From Arthrobacter sp. MYb229 (GTDB taxonomy: Bacteria > Actinomycetota > Actinomycetes > Actinomycetales > Micrococcaceae): a DNA stretch of 64,000 bases. The stretch covers positions 124,001 to 188,000 of the forward strand of contig NZ_PCPS01000003.1 in assembly GCF_002975405.1 (NCBI RefSeq), read 5' to 3'. The stretch's first letter is position 1. Each line of letters begins with the position of its first letter. The translations under genes and the position numbers were made by a program. Of the stretch, positions 56,335 to 64,000 are shown one piece after another. The notes beneath the pieces are model-generated. The model was given only the letters and a program-made list of their open reading frames with translations. It ran no database searches and was not told the DNA's origin.

Positions 56335-57375
56335 ATGAACAACGTAGTCACCGAGATCCCAGTCCTCGACATCTCTACCTCACGCAACGCCGACGGAAGC
56401 TTCAACGAAGCCTTCGTGGCAGCGCTGCGCGATGCCGCGCACCGCGTAGGGTTCTTCCAGATCGTTGGCTACGCCTCGCAGGCGAACCAAGACCAGGAAC
56501 TGCTGGATACGATTGCCGAGTTCTTCAAGAAGCCCGTCGCTGAGAAGATCAAGCTCGATAACCGCAACAGCGCCCAGTTCCGCGGCTACACCCGCATGGG
56601 CACCGAAATCACCCGCGGCCGAGCCGATGCCCGCGAGCAGATCGACTACGGACCGGAGCGCGAGACCCTGTCCGAGGTGCCTGCCGACAAGCCTTATTTG
56701 AACCTGCAGGGCCCCAACCAGTTCCCGGCAGATTTCCCGCAGCTTGAGGAACGCGCCTTAGCGTGGGCCGAGCTGATGAACCAGACCGGCCACGAGCTGC
56801 TCGCGGCCATCGCCGTGGGTCTGGGCCTGCCCGAAGACCACTTCGACGAGCCATTCGCCGACACCCCGTCATGGATGGGCAAGCTGGTGCACTATGTTTC
56901 CGGCGACGTCGTACCCGACGCCGGCAACCAGGGCGTGGGTCTGCATGCGGACTACGGCTTCGTGACCTTGCTGCTTCAGGACCAGGTGGGCGGACTGCAG
57001 GTGCAGCCCTACGGCCAGGAGGAATGGATCTCGGTGCCGCCGACCCCGGGCGCGCTGGTGGTAAACCTCGGCGAGATGCTCGAAGTGGCCACCGACGGCT
57101 ATCTGATGGCCACCATCCACCGAGTGGTCGCCCCGCCAGCTGGCGTCGACCGCTACTCGGTGCCGTTTTTCTACTCCCCGCGCCTGGACGCGGTGGTCGA
57201 CAAGGTGCAGCTTCCGGCGGAACTCGCTGCCGTAGCGCGCGGCGTATCGGATGATCCGCATAATGCGATGCTCGCCTCTTACGGTGCGAACGTGCTCAAG
57301 GGCTGGCTGCGCGCTCACCCGCAAACCGCTGCCATTCACTACCCGGAACTGAGCAACAAAAAAACCAGCGCCTAG
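56335..57375 (+). CDS. 2-oxoglutarate/Fe(II) dioxygenase, isopenicillin-N-synthase family
   Basis: This is a 346-aa non-haem iron oxygenase. The N-terminal DIOX_N segment (VPVLDIS...HRVGFFQIVGY) is followed by the jelly-roll with the facial triad: His-x-Asp in GLHADYGFVTLLLQD and the distal His in ATIHRVVAP, then the 2-oxoglutarate-binding RYSVPFF. Such enzymes hydroxylate or cyclise small molecules; the substrate is unknown. The ATG at 56335 is preceded by TAGGTG; the frame opens at 56308. Confidence 0.9.
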   Translation: MNNVVTEIPVLDISTSRNADGSFNEAFVAALRDAAHRVGFFQIVGYASQANQDQELLDTIAEFFKKPVAEKIKLDNRNSAQFRGYTRMGTEITRGRADAREQIDYGPERETLSEVPADKPYLNLQGPNQFPADFPQLEERALAWAELMNQTGHELLAAIAVGLGLPEDHFDEPFADTPSWMGKLVHYVSGDVVPDAGNQGVGLHADYGFVTLLLQDQVGGLQVQPYGQEEWISVPPTPGALVVNLGEMLEVATDGYLMATIHRVVAPPAGVDRYSVPFFYSPRLDAVVDKVQLPAELAAVARGVSDDPHNAMLASYGANVLKGWLRAHPQTAAIHYPELSNKKTSA

Positions 57376-57393
57376 CCGCCGGCCTAACCACAA

Positions 57394-57445
57394 TGCGTGA
57401 AGGCTTCGACTTGGTATTGCGCTACCATTTCGAAGCCTTCACGCA
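57394..57445. terminator. terminator hairpin between dioxygenase and regulator
   Basis: TGCGTGAAGGCTTCGA (57394-57409) pairs perfectly with TCGAAGCCTTCACGCA (57430-57445), a 16-bp stem with a 20-nt loop between two convergent genes. Confidence 0.75.
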
Positions 57446-57620
57446 CTCAAATGGGTACCAGTAATGATTGCCGCCTTGCGCGGCAGCCAGTTAATCCCCC
57501 AAGATCTAACCTCATTCAGCACAGCACCCCTATGGCTCAGGGCCATGGTGATTATTCTGCTCGATAATCCTCAAGGGTTGATTATCGGATGCTCAAGATT
57601 CGCTCAATGTTTCGCTGCGG

Positions 57621-58433
57621 CTAGGAACGCGAGTTTTGCTCGCCGACCATCCGGTATCCGACCCCGCGCACCGTCTCGATCCACAGCTCCGTTCGCGCCG
57701 AATCGCCCAGTTTTCGTCGCAGATTTGCGATATGCACTTCAATGCTTCGCACGGCGGCGGGTGACACGTATAGGTCCACCGCACCTGCCCCATCCTCGTC
57801 ATTCAGCATTCGGGCCAGTTCCTTCTTGCTCCGCACATGCCCTGGATGCAGCAGCAACGCGCGCAGCAAGGAAAATTCGGTGGCGGTCAGCTCCACCGAT
57901 TCTGCATCGATCATTACCTGCCACGTCACGACGTTCAGCGTTAGATTTCGATGGCTAAGTATTCGACCCCTCTGGCTCTCGCCTAAGGCCAGCAACCTAC
58001 TGGTGCTGGCCTGGCGGCGCACGAAGGAATCGATTCGTGCCCTGAATTCCCGCTCTCGCAGCGGCTTGGACATCACGCCATCGGCCCCCGCGTCAAAGGA
58101 GTGCACGACATCGAATTCTTCATCGGATTCAAGCACCGCAAGCAAGTGGGCACTAACGCGATTTGAGAGCCGGCGCAGGGTCTCATGGCCGTCGATGTCC
58201 CGAAGTCCGGACCCAACCACTATCACCTGAGGGTTGATTCGTTCGGCTAGCTCTACTCCAATTTCTCCAGAGGAGGTCTCGTGCACGACAAATCCAACCT
58301 GTCTTAGCAGGCGCGACAGCACCGCTCGAACCTCAAACTCGTGCTCGATAACTACGGCTTTACGGACGTCCCCTGCCAAGCTAGTCACAACCCCCATTTG
58401 GTGACATAAATCACGCACTGCGTGAAGATCCAT
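57621..58433 (-). CDS. OmpR-type regulator with non-phosphorylatable receiver
   Basis: This 270-aa protein has a receiver-like domain and a winged-helix DNA-binding domain (ELTATEFSLLRALLLHPGHV...VHIANLRRKLG...VRGVGYRM). In the receiver the usual acidic pair is Glu30-His31 (VVIEHEFEVRAVLS), the phospho-Asp position is Gly74 (VIVVGSGLRDIDG) and the switch Thr is replaced; only the Lys (SKPLRER) remains. It should therefore work without phosphorylation, as an atypical or orphan regulator. Start: ATG at 58433; 58397 is possible. No kinase gene is adjacent. Confidence 0.85.
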   Translation of the reverse strand: MDLHAVRDLCHQMGVVTSLAGDVRKAVVIEHEFEVRAVLSRLLRQVGFVVHETSSGEIGVELAERINPQVIVVGSGLRDIDGHETLRRLSNRVSAHLLAVLESDEEFDVVHSFDAGADGVMSKPLREREFRARIDSFVRRQASTSRLLALGESQRGRILSHRNLTLNVVTWQVMIDAESVELTATEFSLLRALLLHPGHVRSKKELARMLNDEDGAGAVDLYVSPAAVRSIEVHIANLRRKLGDSARTELWIETVRGVGYRMVGEQNSRS

Positions 58434-58464
58434 GCTACCGGATGGGGGCGTTCTTCGCGCCTGC

Positions 58465-58842
58465 CTAGGCCTCCTGCTCCGACAAAACGCAGAATTCATT
58501 GCCTTCCGGGTCAAGCAAGACGATCCATGGGAAATCACTGGATTCGACTTCCGCATATTTCGCACCGAGACTCAAGAGCCGCTCGACCTCTTCGTCTTGC
58601 GTGCAGTCGACCGGGCGCACATCGAGATGCACGCGGTTCTTGATCGTTTTCTCCTCCGGCACCTGAGCGAAGGTCAAGACCGGGCCTTGCGAGTCCTTAG
58701 TTGCCTCGGCAGGACCTATCGTCACCAAGCCGGCTTCTTCGCTGAGCACCGAATAATCGAAGACCTCGCCCCAAAAACGGGCAATCAGTACCGGATTCTT
58801 GCAGTCAATGGCCAGTTCTGCGAACCTGCAACCCATTTTCAA
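58465..58842 (-). CDS. VOC-family (glyoxalase-like) protein
   Basis: This 125-aa protein has CRFAELAIDCKNPVLIARFWG at the start, KNRVHLDVRPVD in the middle and LLDPEGNEFCVL at the end, the pattern of small glyoxalase/bleomycin-resistance-type proteins in actinobacteria. Ligand unknown. ATG at 58842 or, two codons later, 58836. It is located just upstream of the regulator gene on the same strand. Confidence 0.85.
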   Translation of the reverse strand: MKMGCRFAELAIDCKNPVLIARFWGEVFDYSVLSEEAGLVTIGPAEATKDSQGPVLTFAQVPEEKTIKNRVHLDVRPVDCTQDEEVERLLSLGAKYAEVESSDFPWIVLLDPEGNEFCVLSEQEA

Positions 58843-58929
58843 TCTCCCACATGATGGAGGAAAAGCGATTCGCTGTCCCCTCGATTACCTTGCGCGTCGG
58901 GATGCTACTCCCAAGCCCGGACTTAAATG

Positions 58930-58957
58930 CGAAAACCCCCGATTTCTCGGGGGTTTC
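58930..58957 (-). terminator. terminator of tRNA-Ser
   Basis: On the minus strand a CCCCCGA / TCGGGGG stem is followed by TTTT, 4 bp beyond the encoded CCA of the tRNA. Confidence 0.8.
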
Positions 58958-58960
58958 CTT

Positions 58961-59048
58961 TGGCGGAGGATAGGGGATTTGAACCCCTGAGGGCGTTAAC
59001 CCAACACGCGTTCCAGGCGTGCGCCATAGGCCGCTAGGCGAATCCTCC
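58961..59048 (-). tRNA. tRNA-Ser (anticodon GGA)
   Basis: Read on the minus strand the gene begins GGAGGAT and ends ATCCTCCGCCA, giving a 7-bp acceptor stem, discriminator G and an encoded CCA. The anticodon stem-loop is CACGC-CTGGAAC-GCGTG (anticodon GGA at 59012-59014), a long variable arm is present, and the T-arm is AGGGGTTCAAATCCCCT. It is 88 nt, as expected for a class II tRNA reading UCC/UCU. Confidence 0.96.
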
Positions 59049-59235
59049 TCAGTTTGCTCCGTGGAGCAGGTACCAGCATATCTAAATATCTCCACAATCA
59101 CGAATCGAGAGCCTTGTGGGTTCAACTACACGTATTTTCAGCAAAAAATTGGCGAAATTTCGGGGATTATCTAGTTTATCCACATCTGGCGCTCGTCCGC
59201 CGAAGACCCTATCCGCGGCACTGGATACTTAAAAC

Positions 59236-60759
59236 ATGAACAAACGAGAGGTATTTCATAGCGGCGATGATCCTCATCGGCTGCATATCAGTCCGCCGGG
59301 CACCAGAACCGATCCAGGTACCGACGGCGTGTGGGCTGCCCACGTTGAGCAAGAAACGATCTTCGCGAAGCTAGCAGCAACTATCAAGAGCCTTCATGAG
59401 CAGGGCAGAGCAATCGAACCAGCCACTGGGCTCAAGCAACTGGAAACCCTTGGTCGGATACGCAGTATGTTGGATGCGGCAGAAGCTGCGTTACTGGCCG
59501 ATACCTACGAGCTGACTAGCAAGCAAGCCGCCTTGTCCGGCACTCAGGACCCTTTAGTCGAAGACACTTTGCAAACGCAGTCTGCAGTGCATTTCGGAAT
59601 TGATCCCGAAGCGGAACCTTTGGTTCGTTCGTCATTCATTTCCGAGGCATCTGGTGCACTGCGGCAAAGCGAACGCATAGTCCAAGGCAAATTATTCAAC
59701 GCCGAGGGGCTTCGTCACCTCTGCCCCGATACCTTGAACGAGCTAGGAAAGGGCGCCATCACCACCAAGAGCGCCACGGAGATCGTTCACCAGGCGCAGG
59801 ACCTTGAGCCCGAGAACGTGCAACAGATGCAAGAAGTACTCTTGCCGATCGCTCGCACCGGCTCGGATCGCACGGTGAAGGATCGTGCTCGCAAAATGCG
59901 TGAACGTTTCTTGCCAGAACCTGCGGAGACGAGACATGAAAAAGGGCGTGAATCTCGTTCGGTGATCTGGTGGCCGGAGGCCGACGGCATGGCCGTGCTT
60001 CAAATTCGACTTCCAGCCGAGGATGCCTTGGCAATCATCAACACCATCAACTGGCACGCCACGAAACATGATGACCCTGATGATCTGCGCAACGAGCAAC
60101 AACGCCGCGCCGATATTTTCCGGGAGGCTTTGCTCGATGGCTGGCCGGCCGGAAACGGCACTCCGCTCAAAGCGCGGGTGGCCTTGACCATCCCCGCCTT
60201 GCAAATGCTCGCAGATCCGACTCGAACGTTGGCCGATCTGGAAGGCTACGGGCCAATCGCCCTAGGTGCAGCCTTGCGACTGGCAAAGGATGCTCCTTCG
60301 CTGATGACGGTGCTCACCGACCCTTGGTCCGGTGCCGTCATCGACGTCGGGCGAAAGAAGTACCGCCCAACGAAAGCCCTCAAGGACCTCCTGCGATTAC
60401 GGGATAACCACTGCAGGTTCCCTGGTTGCAACAGACTTCCGGATTCCAGTGAAATCGACCATGTCGATGACTGGGCCAAAGGCGGGCATACGAACCGCGA
60501 CAACTCGCAGCTACTGTGCAAGCGGCACCAAATGTATAAGCACGCCTTAGGTTGGCAGGCCACATACATGGCCGACGGTTCGGTCAATTGGCGTTCGCCG
60601 AACGGAATCTTGCAGGTTGAGCTACCGGGTAGCGTCACCAGCGTGCAGAACTTCGACTTTGAACGGAGCCAAACCCCGATGCTCCCCGCCTCGGAATTGC
60701 CTGCTCGAGTTCGCCGGATTCTAGGTTGGTTTGACCCGCCGGATTCGAAAGCCGGGTGA
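59236..60759 (+). CDS. DUF222 and HNH-endonuclease domain protein
   Basis: This 507-aa protein belongs to the actinobacterial '13E12/DUF222-HNH' group. The N-terminal DUF222 region is helical; the C-terminal HNH nuclease shows CRFPGCNRLPDSSEIDHVDD (zinc Cys pair plus catalytic His) and NSQLLCKRHQMYKH. Genomes of this group carry many copies, and they may be mobile or defence related; no transposon ends are seen. Composition is slightly AT-richer than the neighbouring genes. ATG at 59236. Confidence 0.88.
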   Translation: MNKREVFHSGDDPHRLHISPPGTRTDPGTDGVWAAHVEQETIFAKLAATIKSLHEQGRAIEPATGLKQLETLGRIRSMLDAAEAALLADTYELTSKQAALSGTQDPLVEDTLQTQSAVHFGIDPEAEPLVRSSFISEASGALRQSERIVQGKLFNAEGLRHLCPDTLNELGKGAITTKSATEIVHQAQDLEPENVQQMQEVLLPIARTGSDRTVKDRARKMRERFLPEPAETRHEKGRESRSVIWWPEADGMAVLQIRLPAEDALAIINTINWHATKHDDPDDLRNEQQRRADIFREALLDGWPAGNGTPLKARVALTIPALQMLADPTRTLADLEGYGPIALGAALRLAKDAPSLMTVLTDPWSGAVIDVGRKKYRPTKALKDLLRLRDNHCRFPGCNRLPDSSEIDHVDDWAKGGHTNRDNSQLLCKRHQMYKHALGWQATYMADGSVNWRSPNGILQVELPGSVTSVQNFDFERSQTPMLPASELPARVRRILGWFDPPDSKAG

Positions 60760-60849
60760 CATAGCCTCCTTCCTTTCAGGGGTTGGATTGAGAGCAAGCG
60801 CACGGCTACCGATTTTCATCCACCCCCAACTTTCGGGTAGTATCTTCTG

Positions 60850-60941
60850 TGACCCCTCGTGTGGTGTCATCCTGTTGAACTCCCCCAGGACCGGAAGGTA
60901 GCAAGGGTAGATGGGCTCTGGCAGGTGCATGAGGGGTCTTT
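60850..60941 (+). ncRNA. ffs: signal recognition particle RNA (4.5S, small bacterial type)
   Basis: The hallmark of helix 8, GGACCGGAAGGTAGCAAGG, lies at about 60888-60906, with the GGAA tetraloop and the asymmetric loop bases A-GCA that bind Ffh. The ends GACCCCTC (60851) and GAGGGGTC (60931-60938) pair to close a single long hairpin of about 90 nt. A TTTGATTTTT tract follows. The gene lies just upstream of gluQRS and dnaX, a common actinobacterial order. Confidence 0.9.
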
Positions 60942-60971
60942 GATTTTTCTAGCAAGCCGAATGGAGTTCGC

Positions 60972-61892
60972 GTGGGCGTTGGTCGTTTCGCCCCAAGCCC
61001 GACCGGGCAACTCCACCTGGGCAATCTGCGCACCGCAATTCTTGCTTGGCTTTTTGCCCGGTCCACCGATCGGCAATGCCTTCTGCGCATCGAAGACCTT
61101 GACCGAGTGCGCTCCGGCGCCGAGGAGCAACAGCTTTCGGAGTTGGCTTCCATCGGCTTGGAGTTCGATGCTCCCGTGGTCCGCCAAAGCGATCGCCTCC
61201 CCATTTATCTCGAAGCAATCCAAGCTCTTCGCGAAAACGGCTTGGTCTTCGAGTGTTTTTGCACGCGCAAAGACATTTCAGAGGCTGCCAGCGCGCCGCA
61301 CGCGGCACCCGGCGCATACCCCGGCACGTGCCGAAATCTCACTGCCGAAGAACGTGGAGAAAGAGCCCGACAACGGCCGGCTGCTCTGCGCCTTCGTTCC
61401 ACGGTTGACCAGTTCACCATTCACGATGAGCTTTTCGGGCCTTACACCGGCGTGGTGGATGATTTTGTGTTGCTGCGCAATGACGGCTCCCCCGCTTATA
61501 ACCTTGCAGTGGTCGTTGATGATGGCGCCTCCGGCATTGACCAGGTTGTTCGCGGTGACGATTTGCTGTCCTCCGCCCCACGCCAGGCATACCTAGCGCA
61601 GCTGCTCGGATTGCCTATTCCTACGTACGCCCACGTCCCGTTGGCATTAAACGTTCAAGGCCAACGTCTGGCTAAACGCGATGGTGCGGTTACGCTCGAA
61701 GACCTTTCCGAAAAAGGACTAAATGGCGCACAGATCCGCGCCTACTTGTTAGAGTCATTGGGCTTGCCCGGCACGTCTTTGCAGGCAGCTTTGGACTCCT
61801 TCAACCCTTCAGCTTTGCCTCGCGAGCCTTGGGTCGTAGAACCAGAATTTATTGTTGACCAGTTGATGCCTCCGGCATCGCACAACCGATAG
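60972..61892 (+). CDS. gluQ: glutamyl-queuosine tRNA(Asp) synthetase
   Basis: This 306-aa paralogue of glutamyl-tRNA synthetase lacks the anticodon-binding domain. HIGH-like motif: APSPTGQLHLGNLRTA; KMSKS-like motif: LAKRDGAV. A zinc-site remnant is CFCTRKDI...YPGTCRN. The enzyme activates Glu and attaches it to the queuosine at position 34 of tRNA-Asp. It requires Q-modified tRNA, so its presence matches tgt and yhhQ in this window. Start GTG at 60972 with GGAG six bases upstream. Confidence 0.93.
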   Translation: MGVGRFAPSPTGQLHLGNLRTAILAWLFARSTDRQCLLRIEDLDRVRSGAEEQQLSELASIGLEFDAPVVRQSDRLPIYLEAIQALRENGLVFECFCTRKDISEAASAPHAAPGAYPGTCRNLTAEERGERARQRPAALRLRSTVDQFTIHDELFGPYTGVVDDFVLLRNDGSPAYNLAVVVDDGASGIDQVVRGDDLLSSAPRQAYLAQLLGLPIPTYAHVPLALNVQGQRLAKRDGAVTLEDLSEKGLNGAQIRAYLLESLGLPGTSLQAALDSFNPSALPREPWVVEPEFIVDQLMPPASHNR

Positions 61893-61901
61893 GGTACCGG
61901 T

Positions 61902-64000
61902 GTGAGTACAGCGCTTTATCGCAGATACCGTCCAGACACTTTCGCCGAGGTCATCGGGCAGGAACATGTCACGACCCCGTTGATGACTGCGTTGGAAAAG
62001 AACCGGGTCAATCACGCGTACCTGTTTTCCGGTCCGCGCGGTTGCGGCAAAACGACCAGCGCACGCATTCTGGCGCGTTGCCTGAACTGCGCGCAGGGGC
62101 CGACTCCTACCCCGTGCGGCACCTGCCCCAGTTGTGTCGAGCTGGCAAACGGCGGCCCCGGTTCCTTGGATGTCATCGAGATCGACGCCGCCAGCCACGG
62201 TGGTGTCGAAGACGCCCGTGATCTGCGTGAACGTGCGACCTTCGCGCCTACCCGCGACCGCTACAAGATTTTCATCATCGACGAGGCCCACATGGTCACC
62301 TCGGCGGGCTTCAACGCCCTGTTGAAGATCGTCGAAGAGCCACCACCACATATCAAGTTCATTTTTGCGACGACCGAACCGGACAAGGTCATCGGCACCA
62401 TCCGTTCGCGCACCCACCACTATCCGTTCCGCTTGGTGCCGCCCGAGGCACTGCTGGCATACCTCAAGACGCTCTGCGAACGCGAAAACGTAGTGGTCGC
62501 CGACAGCGTGCTTCCGCTGGTGATTCGCGCCGGCGGCGGTTCGGTGCGCGACACCCTCTCGGTGCTAGACCAGTTGATGGCTGGTGCCCGTGAAGGAGGC
62601 GTGGACTATGAGACCGCCATTGCCTTGCTCGGCTATACCCATTCCACGCTGCTCGATGAGGTCATCCTCTCCCTGCACGAGGCCAACGGCGCTTCGCTCT
62701 TTGGCGCCATCGACCGCATCATTCAAACCGGCTTGGATCCGCGACGTTTCGTTGAAGATCTGTTGGAACGCATGCGCGATCTGATCATCGCCAAGGCGAT
62801 GCCTGAAGGCCTGGAGAAAATTCTGCGAGGCACCCCAGCCGATCAACTGGAGTCGCTGCACATGCAGGCCTCGCTGGTCGGCGCCGGTGAACTGAGCCGT
62901 TGGGCCGATGTGACCAACCAGGCGCTGACCGAGATGACCGGCGCGACCTCTCCGCGATTGCACTTGGAACTGTTGGCGGCGCGTTTGATGCTGCCTGGAG
63001 CGGAAAACTCGGCGAGCTCTTTCGCCGCACGCCTCGATCGCTTGGAACGTCATGCGATGACCGGCGGCGCGCTTCCAGAGCTCCCGGAAGGCGAAATGCC
63101 AACGCAGTCATCGGGCGTTGCCCCCTCCCCCGCGGCGGCCCGCCAAGGAGCGGCCGCGGTACGCGAGGCCCTTGCCGCCGCGAAGTTGCGCAATGGCGGC
63201 GTCGAGCCGGCAGCCCAGGAACAGTCCTCCGCCGGCACTCCCGTAACGCCGGCGCAGCAGCCCAGCGCCTCCCAGCCCCAGACGCAGCCGACCGCGCCAG
63301 CTCAGGCGCAGCAGGAACAGAAAGTTGCCCCTAGCGAGCAACAGAACGTCCAGCCGCGGGAGCAAGAACCCGCGCCACGCGAACAGCAGCACCAGGAAGC
63401 ACGAGCTCAACAGCCTTCGCAGGCGCAGCAACAGCCAGGTCAGCCTCGCGAACAGCAGCCGCCGGTGACGCAAGAAGAGCCAGATATTAACGCTCCGCTG
63501 GATCCGGACGCCGCCCGTTCACTCAACACCGGCGAAGCGGCCGATTGGGGAGCCACCTGGGGCCCGAAGGAAGACTTGAATCCGGTCACCACTCCGGTGC
63601 AGCCGGGTCCGAGCGTTCCCGAAGCTCGTCCGGAAGGCGTCGCGCCGTTCAGCCTGGTTCCAGATCCGGCCGCAGGGGAAGACTTGTCCTTCGGTACTGG
63701 TGTTTCCATCGATGACGTGAAGCAAAATGCGGCGATGGCCGAGTTCACTCGCCGTGCGGCTGAAAATCGTCCTCAGCAAGCCCCGCAGCAGGTTGACCCT
63801 CGCCAGATGCAGCAGCAACAGCCGCAGCAAGATCAACAAGCTCAAGGCCAAGCGCAGCCTCAGCAGCAGGCGCAGAACCAGGCACAGGAACAGGCAGCCC
63901 ACGAGGCACGCCGCCGCGCCGAGGAACAGGCAGCTCGCGAGCAGGCCGAACAACGTGCCGCAGCGGAACGGGCCGAGCAAGAAAAGCTCGCACGCGAGCA
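61902..64000 (+). CDS. dnaX: DNA polymerase III subunits gamma and tau (partial)
   Basis: The frame opens at a GTG (61902, STALYRRYRPDTFAEVIGQ) 9 bp after gluQ and stays open to the window end (about 699 codons). Walker A is GPRGCGKTTSARIL, the zinc-binding Cys cluster is CLNCAQG...CGTCPSC, Walker B is IFIIDEAHMV, and the sensor-1 region FATTEPDKVIGTIRSR contains the Arg finger. After about residue 400 the protein becomes a long Gln/Ala/Pro/Glu-rich linker, as in actinobacterial tau. It forms the clamp-loader core of the replicase. The C-terminus is outside the window. Confidence 0.97.
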   Translation, partial: MSTALYRRYRPDTFAEVIGQEHVTTPLMTALEKNRVNHAYLFSGPRGCGKTTSARILARCLNCAQGPTPTPCGTCPSCVELANGGPGSLDVIEIDAASHGGVEDARDLRERATFAPTRDRYKIFIIDEAHMVTSAGFNALLKIVEEPPPHIKFIFATTEPDKVIGTIRSRTHHYPFRLVPPEALLAYLKTLCERENVVVADSVLPLVIRAGGGSVRDTLSVLDQLMAGAREGGVDYETAIALLGYTHSTLLDEVILSLHEANGASLFGAIDRIIQTGLDPRRFVEDLLERMRDLIIAKAMPEGLEKILRGTPADQLESLHMQASLVGAGELSRWADVTNQALTEMTGATSPRLHLELLAARLMLPGAENSASSFAARLDRLERHAMTGGALPELPEGEMPTQSSGVAPSPAAARQGAAAVREALAAAKLRNGGVEPAAQEQSSAGTPVTPAQQPSASQPQTQPTAPAQAQQEQKVAPSEQQNVQPREQEPAPREQQHQEARAQQPSQAQQQPGQPREQQPPVTQEEPDINAPLDPDAARSLNTGEAADWGATWGPKEDLNPVTTPVQPGPSVPEARPEGVAPFSLVPDPAAGEDLSFGTGVSIDDVKQNAAMAEFTRRAAENRPQQAPQQVDPRQMQQQQPQQDQQAQGQAQPQQQAQNQAQEQAAHEARRRAEEQAAREQAEQRAAAERAEQEKLARE

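Overview
The window is a 64 kb piece of a GC-rich actinobacterial chromosome, most like Arthrobacter/Glutamicibacter relatives (Micrococcaceae). The genus is inferred from gene content, not from a database search. Pointers are an Lhr helicase next to a Nei/Fpg-type glycosylase, a RamB regulator beside the glyoxylate-shunt genes aceA-aceB, a DUF222-HNH protein, a DUF4916 NUDIX protein, and the small SRP RNA just ahead of gluQRS and dnaX. No insertion sequence, prophage, CRISPR array or rRNA was found, and there is one tRNA (Ser-GGA).

Layout. 0-11 kb: start of a membrane protein (cut by the edge), Lhr helicase, endonuclease VIII-type glycosylase, pseudouridine synthase, a membrane protein, an SDR dehydrogenase, a 14-TM MFS exporter and a NUDIX protein. 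11-20 kb: FUSC membrane protein, queuine tRNA-ribosyltransferase (tgt), an ABC exporter pair, a YhhQ queuosine-precursor transporter, a TetR regulator with a palindromic operator, and a dual-cysteine pyridoxal kinase. 20-34 kb: an FBP-domain protein, a large secreted subtilisin, a GH3 lipoprotein, umuDC with an SOS box, a GT87 glycosyltransferase, an epimerase-like SDR, an APH-type kinase, a D-amino-acid dehydrogenase and an unknown conserved protein. 34-37.4 kb: an accessory, AT-richer island with a nitroreductase pseudogene, a long inverted repeat, and a NarL-type two-component system packaged with a small secreted two-cysteine peptide. 37.4-49.5 kb: ClpC-type ATPase with an HspR-like site, VOC protein, lipoprotein, hydrolase, AAA ATPase, RamB, P-loop kinase, HutD-like protein, aceA and aceB. 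49.5-50.4 kb: a low-GC small-gene cassette between two copies of a 74-bp terminator repeat. 50.4-64 kb: hydrolase, histidine phosphatase, APC permease, DUF1275 protein, FrnE-like thioredoxin-fold protein, LytR_C protein, 2OG-Fe dioxygenase, an OmpR-type regulator lacking its phospho-aspartate, a VOC protein, tRNA-Ser, HNH protein, SRP RNA, gluQRS and the start of dnaX.

Genes that work together. tgt, yhhQ and gluQRS would together import a queuosine precursor, insert queuine into tRNA and glutamylate the Q base of tRNA-Asp. ramB, aceA and aceB form an acetate/glyoxylate unit with its regulator. umuD and umuC form an SOS mutagenesis operon, but the UmuD has Arg where the protease Lys is expected. 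The kinase/peptide/response-regulator trio at 35.2-37.3 kb is the best candidate for an undescribed signalling system. An 18-bp palindromic-core element occurs exactly twice, once beside that trio and once over the -35 of the membrane-protein gene at the left edge.
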